The notes under the pieces are model-generated. The model worked only from the letters and a program-made list of their open reading frames with translations, had not been told where the DNA came from and made no database searches. Of a stretch of DNA of 5,485 nucleotides, positions 1 to 4,853 are shown piece by piece. A program made the translations under genes and the position numbers. Where the stretch lies: contig CAZOFY010000092.1 of the NCBI GenBank assembly GCA_964579245.1, positions 1 to 5,485 on the forward strand, read 5' to 3'. Each line of letters starts with the position of its first letter. The first letter of the stretch is position 1. The stretch comes from Firm-13 sp964579245 (GTDB lineage: Bacteria > Bacillota > Clostridia > Saccharofermentanales > Saccharofermentanaceae).

Positions 1-295
1 GAACGAGATTTTACGGCCTAGAACGGCCAAATTGCGAATCTAGGCCGTATTTTCGCGCCGACGGGCGGGCCGGGAGCGAGATTTTACGGCCTAGAACAGC
101 CAAGACCCGGATCCAGGCCGTATTTTCGCGCCAACGGACGGCTCAGGAACGAGATTTTACGGCCTGGAACGGCCAAAACGCGGATCTAGGCCGTATTTTC
201 GCGCCAACGGACGGCTCAGGAACGAGATTTTACGGCCTAGAACAGCCAAAACGCGCATTCTGGCCGTATTTGCAAGCCGACGATGTGGGATTGAG
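1..295. repeat. Tandem array of 73-bp palindrome-containing units (4 copies)
   Basis: Four head-to-tail units begin at 4, 77, 150 and 223, with an exact 73-bp period and no spacer. Each starts CGAGATTTTACGGCC. By hand count, units 2 and 3 differ at 5 of 73 positions and units 1 and 2 at about 13; unit 4 decays after about 265, marking the right end. Bases 1-3 (GAA) match the end of a unit, so the array continues to the left. Each unit holds an inverted repeat: TACGGCCTAG at 12-21 pairs with CTAGGCCGTA at 40-49 in unit 1, with equivalents at 85-94/113-122, 158-167/186-195 and 231-240/259-268. The stem is perfect in unit 1, carries one mismatch or G.T pair in units 2 and 3, and shrinks to about 7 bp in unit 4. 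On the + strand the stem is followed by TTTT in units 1-3 (TTT in unit 4). No open frame or known family was recognised, so the function is unknown. Confidence 0.93.
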
Positions 296-549
296 CGTGT
301 GTCAAAAAACGTGTTTCGATTCGTTTTTCATAGATTGGTATTTTCATGCATCATGTTAAAGACTGCCGCATTAAGACTGCCGCATTAAGACTGACACATC
401 AAGTCTGACGCTTATAGTCTGACGCATAAGCCTTTGCTTTCTGAAGTAAACCCCCGAGTGCCAGTCTCTTCATCCAACCATTAGAGTCTACTTTTACAAA
501 TCTTTTGAGACAGCCCCTTATGACAAATGCTTGGATAATGCAGATTCAT
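296..549. other. Non-coding stretch downstream of msrAB
   Basis: Apart from the 14-bp array at 360-429, no gene, RNA or convincing terminator is visible here. No G+C-rich hairpin followed by a T-run (read leftward) lies just after the msrAB stop codon. The only long-range pairing noticed is ATCCAA (472-477) with TTGGAT (531-536), which is too weak and distant to call. Confidence 0.6.
360..429. repeat. Five tandem copies of a 14-bp unit
   Basis: Units start at 360, 374, 388, 402 and 416 and read AGACTGCCGCATTA (twice), AGACTGACACATCA, AGTCTGACGCTTAT and AGTCTGACGCATAA. The period is exactly 14 and there is no spacer. The first five bases switch from AGACT to its reverse complement AGTCT between copies 3 and 4, so 388-392 can pair with 402-406 around a 9-base loop. 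The array lies between the 73-bp repeats and the 3' end of msrAB, so it may be transcribed as 3' UTR. Function unknown. Confidence 0.85.
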
Positions 550-1650
550 TCACAGAACAAACTCTTTAAGGTATCCGTACCCTTCTTCATCCATATTGTC
601 ATAGGGAATGAATCGCAACGAGGCACTGTTCATACAGTAACGTGCACCGGTCGACGAAATGCCCTCCTCATAAAACACATGACCAAGGTGTGTATCACCG
701 GTTCGACTGCGCACCTCAATCCTCTCCATTCCAAAGGAGTTGTCAACAAGGTATACGAAGGTATTCTCATCGATTCCCTTACTGAAGCTCGGCCAGCCGG
801 TTCCGCTGTCAAACTTGTCACTCGAAGAGAACAAGGGCTCTCCGGTTACGATATCAACATAAAGTCCTTTCTCGTGATTATTCCAGTATTCGTTCTGAAA
901 AGCCGGCTCCGTGGCCTCCTCCTGCGTAACACTGTATTGAAACTCAGTGAGCTTCGCCTTGAATTCATCCCGCGGAGGGCGTGGATATTCGGCCGGATCG
1001 ACGATGATCCGCGAGGCGAGTTCAAACTCTTCTGTTCCGATATGGCAATATCCGTTCACGTTTTTGTCGAGATAGTTCTGATGATATTCCTCCGCATCAT
1101 AGAAACTTTGAAGCGGCTCGATCTCCACAACAAACGGATCGGATCGTTCACGCTCAACTTCAGCAATCCGAAGAACTGTCTCTTTAGCCTTTTCATCTGC
1201 CCAGTAGACGCCGGCCTGGTACTGGGTCCCGATATCGTTTCCCTGCCGGTTCCTGATCGTCGGATCAATAGAACGAAAATAGGTAAAAAGAATCGTATCG
1301 AGACTTACTTTCTCAGGATCATATACGACACGTACCGTCTCCTTATATCCTGTATCTGAAACGGTCTCGTAACGCGGAATATCGCCTTCCACACCGTTAG
1401 CGTAACCGCTTACTGCATCCTTAACACCGTAGAGGCTCTGCATGAGCTTCTCAGTTCCCCAGAAGCATCCACCAGCGACATAGATAACTTCCATCCCTTT
1501 TTCTTTTACAAACGAATGGTCCATAGGTATCACTTCCCCTTTATTCGTTACATCAGATACTGTTGAATCGGTCGCTTTGTTCGGAGACATACAGCCCCCT
1601 AATAAAGCCGTTAAAAATGCCGATATTGCAATTAGTAATAGTTTTCTCAT
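550..1650 (-). CDS. msrAB: Lipoprotein MsrA-MsrB fusion (peptide methionine sulfoxide reductase)
   Basis: Bifunctional enzyme of 366 aa that reduces the S (MsrA) and R (MsrB) forms of methionine sulfoxide in proteins. Residues 1-20 form a lipoprotein signal with lipobox LGGC (lipid-modified Cys20), so it should sit on the outer face of the membrane. The MsrA domain spans about 54-205, with GCFWG at 61-65 (catalytic Cys62) and GYCHI at 200-204 (Cys202, the probable resolving Cys). The MsrB domain spans about 236-366, with SGTGWPSF at 282-289, HLGHVF at 321-326 and RYCMNSASLRF at 337-347 (catalytic Cys339). There are only four cysteines in all. The usual resolving Cys of CGWPSF is Thr284, and the zinc CxxC pairs are absent, as in zinc-free MsrB. 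The start is supported by AGGGGA about 7 nt upstream of the ATG. It is the last gene of the leftward block; the partner that reduces it (thioredoxin-like or CcdA-like) is not in the window. Confidence 0.96.
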   Translation of the reverse strand: MRKLLLIAISAFLTALLGGCMSPNKATDSTVSDVTNKGEVIPMDHSFVKEKGMEVIYVAGGCFWGTEKLMQSLYGVKDAVSGYANGVEGDIPRYETVSDTGYKETVRVVYDPEKVSLDTILFTYFRSIDPTIRNRQGNDIGTQYQAGVYWADEKAKETVLRIAEVERERSDPFVVEIEPLQSFYDAEEYHQNYLDKNVNGYCHIGTEEFELASRIIVDPAEYPRPPRDEFKAKLTEFQYSVTQEEATEPAFQNEYWNNHEKGLYVDIVTGEPLFSSSDKFDSGTGWPSFSKGIDENTFVYLVDNSFGMERIEVRSRTGDTHLGHVFYEEGISSTGARYCMNSASLRFIPYDNMDEEGYGYLKEFVL

Positions 1651-1657
1651 CCTTGTG

Positions 1658-1663
1658 TCCCCT
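1658..1663 (-). promoter_or_regulatory. Ribosome binding site of msrAB
   Basis: The minus strand reads AGGGGA followed by CACAAGG and then the ATG at 1650. It supports the start that gives a full lipoprotein signal peptide. Confidence 0.7.
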
Positions 1664-1682
1664 ATCTCGAATGTTGATATGA

Positions 1683-1745
1683 ATACATATTACAACATTT
1701 ACAAGGATGTAATAAATACAATATGTAAATTTTATTTTTTTACAT
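1683..1745 (-). promoter_or_regulatory. AT-rich msrAB upstream region with TACA/TGTA dyads
   Basis: The 110-bp gap between the sugar dehydrogenase and msrAB is very AT-rich and holds nested inverted repeats: ATTACA (1689-1694) with TGTAAT (1708-1713), TTACA-AGGA-TGTAA (1699-1712), TACA-ATA-TGTA (1717-1727) and ATGTAAA/TTTACAT (1723-1729/1739-1745). This looks like an operator-promoter zone for separate control of msrAB. No convincing -35/-10 pair with normal spacing was found, and the half-site spacings (3 and 4) differ from the TACA-N2-TGTA pattern of the CopY/BlaI class. The AT-only hairpin nearest the dehydrogenase gene lacks a T-run in the leftward direction, so it is not a good terminator. 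Confidence 0.35.
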
Positions 1746-1760
1746 GGGAATACTCGAGAA

Positions 1761-3125
1761 TCAGATCCCGATCCTGTATAATCTTCCGCTGTCCGTTATT
1801 GTGTAGAGCGATCCATCTGCGCCCTCGCAAATATCACGGAATCTCTGTCCTTCCTCGGCAAGGAGCCATTCCTCGGCGGCTACTCGACCGTCTGTCAGGA
1901 TGATTCGTGAGATATGCTGGCTCTTGAGTCCGCAGATAAAGAGGTTGCCCTGCCATTCCGGGATTTTATCAGAGATATAAAATGTCATACCGCTCGGTGC
2001 CAGCACGGGATCCCAATAATATACCGGCTGTTCCATCCCCTCCATTACGGTGAGAGCACCTGGGATCGGATCTCCGGAATACTCAATGCCATAGCTGATC
2101 ACAGGCCAGCCATAATTCTTGCCGGCCTCGATCAGATTCAATTCGTCCCCACCACGCGGTCCCATCTCGCTGATCCATACATCACCGGTTCCCGGCTGAA
2201 TTGCAAGACCCTGAACGTTGCGATGTCCATAAGAATAGATTTCCGGTAATATACCGTCTTCTCCGATAAATGGATTGTCGGGAACAGGATCACCTGCAGG
2301 AGTGATATGCACGACTTTTCCGTAACCGTTATCAAGCAGCTGGGCATTCGGCCGGGTGGCAAGGTCGGATCGCTCTCCCGTCGTTACGAAGATATTCCCG
2401 TCGCTGTCAAATTCTAACCGGCTGCCAAAATGATAACTGTTATCGTAATAGGGAATAGCGCGCCAGATGATTTCGAAATCCTCTACACTCTTCTCATCAT
2501 CGGCTAAACGGCCGCGACCGACTGCAGTCAGTGAACCTTCAGCAGTCATTTCGGCAAGTGTAAAATATAGCATCCGACTGTTTTGATAATCCGGAGACAG
2601 AGTTACATCGAGAAGTCCGCCCTGTTTTCGGCTGTCTACGACAGGGAATCCACCGATCGGATCACTGACACTGCCTTCCGGCGACACGATTCGTAAGCTT
2701 CCTGTTTTTTCCGTAATGAGTAACCTACCGTCAGGAAGTGTCGTCACAGCCCAGGGACTTAAGAGGGCTTCGGTCATGAGTGTTATCGTATACGGGGTCG
2801 AAGTAACAATACCCGGCGCACGCGTTTGATCTGGTGTTACCGGTGTATAAGTCGTGTTCGGCAAAGCCGTCTCGAACGGGGGAATCAGGACAAGATCCAA
2901 TAGTTCTTCCGTCGTTTGTACCGTAGTCGATTCAAGCGATGAGACCGCTGTCGTTTCGGTTGGGCTTGTCGATGTGGTTGTAATCGTCGTTTCTTCTGAT
3001 GCAGATGATATCGTTGTACTGCCCGAAGCAATTGGTTGAGCACTGCATGACGTCAGATACACAAGAGCGAAAATAAGAATGAACATCGAGTATTTGAATG
3101 ACTTACGCTTGCGTCTTTGTTCCAT
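1761..3125 (-). CDS. PQQ-type aldose sugar dehydrogenase, lipoprotein
   Basis: Protein of 454 aa of the glucose/sorbosone dehydrogenase family, closely resembling the E. coli Asd/YliI pattern. Family members are six-bladed beta-propellers that oxidise aldose sugars with PQQ and Ca2+ outside the cytoplasm. Residues 1-27 are a lipoprotein signal (LTSC, Cys27). A Ser/Thr-rich linker, about 28-105, would hold the domain off the membrane. The propeller runs from about 112 to 454, with LSPWAVTTLPDGRLLITEK (122-140), QGGLLDVTLSPDY (168-180), YHFGSRLEF (231-239; His232 is the expected catalytic base), GHRNVQG (300-306), SEMGPRGGDELN (319-330) and NYGWP (337-341). A strong GGAGGTG at 3134-3140 fixes the start. 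It lies 43 bp after the upstream lipoprotein gene, probably in one operon. Substrate and true cofactor use are not shown by sequence, and no PQQ-synthesis gene is in the window. Confidence 0.93.
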   Translation of the reverse strand: MEQRRKRKSFKYSMFILIFALVYLTSCSAQPIASGSTTISSASEETTITTTSTSPTETTAVSSLESTTVQTTEELLDLVLIPPFETALPNTTYTPVTPDQTRAPGIVTSTPYTITLMTEALLSPWAVTTLPDGRLLITEKTGSLRIVSPEGSVSDPIGGFPVVDSRKQGGLLDVTLSPDYQNSRMLYFTLAEMTAEGSLTAVGRGRLADDEKSVEDFEIIWRAIPYYDNSYHFGSRLEFDSDGNIFVTTGERSDLATRPNAQLLDNGYGKVVHITPAGDPVPDNPFIGEDGILPEIYSYGHRNVQGLAIQPGTGDVWISEMGPRGGDELNLIEAGKNYGWPVISYGIEYSGDPIPGALTVMEGMEQPVYYWDPVLAPSGMTFYISDKIPEWQGNLFICGLKSQHISRIILTDGRVAAEEWLLAEEGQRFRDICEGADGSLYTITDSGRLYRIGI

Positions 3126-3133
3126 AAAGCTAA

Positions 3134-3140
3134 CACCTCC
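3134..3140 (-). promoter_or_regulatory. Ribosome binding site of the sugar dehydrogenase
   Basis: The minus strand reads GGAGGTG, a near-perfect anti-16S match, 8 nt before the ATG at 3125. It lies in the 43-bp gap after the preceding gene, as expected for an operon. Confidence 0.85.
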
Positions 3141-3168
3141 AATCAGGGTCCGACCTTAAACATTTTGC

Positions 3169-3783
3169 TTAGTCATATCCGCCATCTGCAACCGGCATTG
3201 CCTCATATTCAGGTGTTCCCTTCATAAAGTCCCTCAAGTACTCCATGATAGCAAGAAGATTCTCTGCTTCCTTTTGATCCGACATCGAAGTCGTACTGTC
3301 TCCGGAAAGAAGAAAATCCTTCCCATTCATCCGGTATCGGATCGTGAATATCTCATTCGGCGAAACCTGAACGGAATCGTTGATAATGTTTCCAGAGAGC
3401 TCGAAAATTGAGAGCTCAACCATTCTGGCATAGATTGCTTTCAAGTCATTCTTTTCGCACGAAAACGCACTCGAACTCGTACCCTTCGATACCAGATCTT
3501 TCTGAATGCTTCCGGTATACGTGTCCAGTTTGTTTCTCTGCGCCGGATCGATCCAGAACTCGAAATCGATTGCAAAGTCGTCCGGCATCGTGCTCGGAAA
3601 AGGTGATTCTTCTGGATCGGTCATAGTACTTGATGCAGTAACAGAAGGAAGCACAGAATCCGAAACATTGAAGTTCTCAGAAATCTTTGTTGGAATTGGA
3701 TCACCGTAGGGCGTACATCCGCTAAGAATCAGTGCGGATAGAAAAAGAGATAGATAAACAGATTCGAATCTTTTTTTTCTCAT
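3169..3783 (-). CDS. Uncharacterised lipoprotein
   Basis: Protein of 204 aa with a basic N-terminus (MRKKR), a hydrophobic stretch at 9-20 and lipobox LSGC (Cys23), so it is predicted to be anchored to the outer face of the membrane. A Ser/Thr/Pro-rich linker covers about 30-68. The remaining mixed alpha/beta domain (about 69-192) includes FEFWIDPAQRNKLDTYTGSI (74-93), a KDL at 96-98, a predicted helix KNDLKAIYARMVEL (111-124) and a strand IFTIRYRMNGKDFLL (145-159). The pattern resembles small Bacillota lipoproteins of unknown function, but I cannot name the family. One Cys (109) lies in the mature domain. The start is supported by GAGG at 3792-3795, 8 nt upstream. Codons 2-5 contain an A8 run. 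It is probably the first gene of the leftward operon. A substrate-binding or accessory role for the neighbouring lipoproteins is only a guess. Confidence 0.85.
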   Translation of the reverse strand: MRKKRFESVYLSLFLSALILSGCTPYGDPIPTKISENFNVSDSVLPSVTASSTMTDPEESPFPSTMPDDFAIDFEFWIDPAQRNKLDTYTGSIQKDLVSKGTSSSAFSCEKNDLKAIYARMVELSIFELSGNIINDSVQVSPNEIFTIRYRMNGKDFLLSGDSTTSMSDQKEAENLLAIMEYLRDFMKGTPEYEAMPVADGGYD

Positions 3784-3834
3784 ATGTTCATCCTCGAAAA
3801 CTTACCGTTATAAGATTGTTACGATATCAAGATT

Positions 3835-3864
3835 ATTTTAATGTATGAAGCGGTAGATTGTCCA
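3835..3864 (-). promoter_or_regulatory. Candidate promoter of the leftward lipoprotein operon
   Basis: The minus strand reads TGGACA (3864-3859), an 18-nt spacer, then TAAAAT (3840-3835). Both boxes match the sigma-A consensus at 5 of 6 positions. It would give a leader of about 45 nt before the ATG at 3783. A short inverted repeat, ATTGT (3857-3861) with ACAAT (3870-3874), overlaps the -35 box and could be an operator. Confidence 0.5.
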
Positions 3865-3889
3865 TAAGAACAATATCATCGTATGAACT

Positions 3890-3937
3890 CTCCGGATCAA
3901 CAAACCTGTGTACTATTCTTCTATGTTGGTTCCGGAG
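3890..3937. other. Inverted repeat / hairpin 1
   Basis: CTCCGGA (3890-3896) pairs perfectly with TCCGGAG (3931-3937). After a small internal loop, AACA (3899-3902) pairs with TGTT (3924-3927). No T-run follows on either strand, so it is not a standard terminator. Role unknown. Confidence 0.5.
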
Positions 3938-3944
3938 TAATGAA

Positions 3945-3970
3945 ATCTTAGGTTTCTCATCCGCTAAGAT
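3945..3970. other. Inverted repeat / hairpin 2
   Basis: ATCTTAG (3945-3951) pairs perfectly with CTAAGAT (3964-3970) around a 12-base loop, only 7 bp after hairpin 1. Role unknown. Confidence 0.5.
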
Positions 3971-4071
3971 GAATGTCCATTTCTTATGATTGTTCTGATC
4001 ATTTTGATAAATGAAACAGAATTACCGATTCCTGAGCGTATCGACGAAAAGTCCTTTCGATTTGAATGCAA

Positions 4072-4101
4072 AACTCTCAAGTGATGTATACTTTCAGAGT
4101 T
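4072..4101. other. Inverted repeat / hairpin 3
   Basis: AACTCT (4072-4077) pairs with AGAGTT (4096-4101), and inside it AAGT (4079-4082) pairs with ACTT (4090-4093). Together they form an interrupted 10-bp stem with a 7-base loop. No T-run follows. Role unknown. Confidence 0.45.
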
Positions 4102-4167
4102 CAATGATTCATAGATTTGATCTTCTTCGCAATAAAACTATTTTTTACTCATAGTTCATCTCTTCTA

Positions 4168-4196
4168 TTGACATGCCTATGGAATCAGCGCAAAAT
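4168..4196 (+). promoter_or_regulatory. Promoter of the tetR-flavodoxin operon
   Basis: A perfect -35 box TTGACA (4168-4173) is followed, after 17 nt, by CAAAAT (4191-4196; 4 of 6 matches). Transcription would start near 4203, leaving a leader of about 40 nt. The in-frame ATG at 4173 lies in this -35 box, so it cannot be the start codon of a transcript from here. Confidence 0.6.
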
Positions 4197-4206
4197 AACA
4201 CTGTTA
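4196..4206. promoter_or_regulatory. Perfect dyad at the tetR start site, candidate operator
   Basis: TAACA-C-TGTTA is a perfect inverted repeat beginning at the last base of the -10 box and covering the predicted start of transcription. That is a classic place for autorepression by a TetR-family protein. The dyad is short (5-bp half-sites), so chance is possible. Confidence 0.4.
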
Positions 4207-4234
4207 GTATTTATTTATTGTTGTTCTTTTTCTT

Positions 4235-4239
4235 GGGGG
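4235..4239 (+). promoter_or_regulatory. Ribosome binding site deciding the tetR start
   Basis: GGGGG, within TTGGGGGTTG, lies 5 nt before the ATG at 4245. It selects that codon over the in-frame ATG codons at 4173 and 4179, which have no such site and would add a hydrophobic stretch not typical of TetR proteins. Confidence 0.7.
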
Positions 4240-4244
4240 TTGAA

Positions 4245-4853
4245 ATGAGTGATCAAAACGAATTAAACGAGAAGCAAATTCGAAAAAGTCAGAGAGTACG
4301 GTCCTACTTTGTACAAGCCGCTAAAGCAATCATACTCGAAGAAGGTGTGGAGAATGTCTCCGTTCGAAAGGTCGCCGATTCGGCAGGATATACTTTTTCA
4401 ACCATATACAATTATTACGGAAGTCAGAATGAGTTACTCCAGGAAGTTAAAGCTGACATGATCAAAGACCTTATTTTGTATATGCGAGAAACGTTGCCGA
4501 CAAAAATCTCCGGAGTTGATGACATCAAGAAACAGAATCGATTATACGTCGATTACTTCATCAGGAATCCCAATGTTTTCAGTTTCTTTTATTCGTATCG
4601 CCTGCATCCCGTTCAGAAAGAACCCGGGGAGGTACCGGATTTCAGCAGCCAGTATCTTGAGACATACCGTGGATTTGCCGAACAAGGGATCATTCGGGAA
4701 TCGGAAATCCCTAACTTGGCCAAGACCTTTGTCTACTCTCTTCACGGATTACTGGCACTTTATTTCTCTGATAACGGCATGACTGTTGAGATACTCTATG
4801 AAGAACTAGACCGAGTGGCCGACTTCTTACTGAGGGAAAGGAAAACATCGTGA
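4245..4853 (+). CDS. TetR/AcrR-family transcriptional regulator
   Basis: Protein of 202 aa, the usual TetR length. The N-terminal DNA-binding domain runs from about 17 to 64: a first helix with YFVQAAKAIILEEG (21-34), then VSVRKVADSAGYTFSTIYNYYGSQNELL (38-65), which matches the family helix-turn-helix and the following YxYYxS-x-xELL motif. The C-terminal helical half (about 70-200) is the ligand and dimer domain; it includes YVDYFIRNPNVFSFFY (101-116), a form common in this family. The ligand cannot be read from sequence. I chose the start at 4245 because of the GGGGG site and because the longer frame begins inside the promoter. Its stop overlaps the flavodoxin start by 4 bp, so the two are translationally coupled. 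By family habit it probably represses its own operon through the dyad at 4196-4206, and it might also control the divergent lipoprotein genes. Confidence 0.93.
   Translation: MSDQNELNEKQIRKSQRVRSYFVQAAKAIILEEGVENVSVRKVADSAGYTFSTIYNYYGSQNELLQEVKADMIKDLILYMRETLPTKISGVDDIKKQNRLYVDYFIRNPNVFSFFYSYRLHPVQKEPGEVPDFSSQYLETYRGFAEQGIIRESEIPNLAKTFVYSLHGLLALYFSDNGMTVEILYEELDRVADFLLRERKTS

Larger units (their letters stand above)
3784..4244. other. Divergent intergenic region, 461 bp
   Basis: Non-coding space between the leftward lipoprotein operon and the rightward tetR operon. It holds a candidate leftward promoter (3835-3864), a rightward promoter (4168-4196), a dyad (4196-4206) and three hairpins (3890-3937, 3945-3970, 4072-4101). 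No tRNA, known riboswitch signature or credible small gene was recognised. About 300 bp in the middle lie outside both predicted transcripts. Confidence 0.75.

Noticed and set aside
1..295. CRISPR array
   Set aside because: The 73-bp units are contiguous with no unique spacers of regular length, and no cas genes are present.
1..295. Integron attC-like sites
   Set aside because: The palindromes resemble folded recombination sites in size, but there are no gene cassettes between them and no core-site motifs that I can recognise.
505..1359. Long + strand open frame of 284 codons
   Set aside because: It lies antisense to msrAB, whose MsrA and MsrB motifs are unmistakable. The peptide has no recognisable domain and no ribosome site.
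1723..1745. Terminator between the sugar dehydrogenase and msrAB
   Set aside because: The stem is almost entirely A/T and is not followed by a T-run in the leftward direction.
2854..3039. Val/Asp-rich + strand open frame
   Set aside because: It is the antisense shadow of the Ser/Thr-rich linker of the sugar dehydrogenase, whose repetitive codons create the low-complexity peptide.
4173..4244. N-terminal 24-residue extension of the TetR protein (possible membrane segment)
   Set aside because: Its ATG lies inside the -35 box, the region contains the -10 box and dyad, and a ribosome site directly precedes the ATG at 4245.
3784..4244. Riboswitch or T-box leader
   Set aside because: The hairpins lie upstream of both predicted promoters, and no known conserved aptamer or T-box motif is visible.
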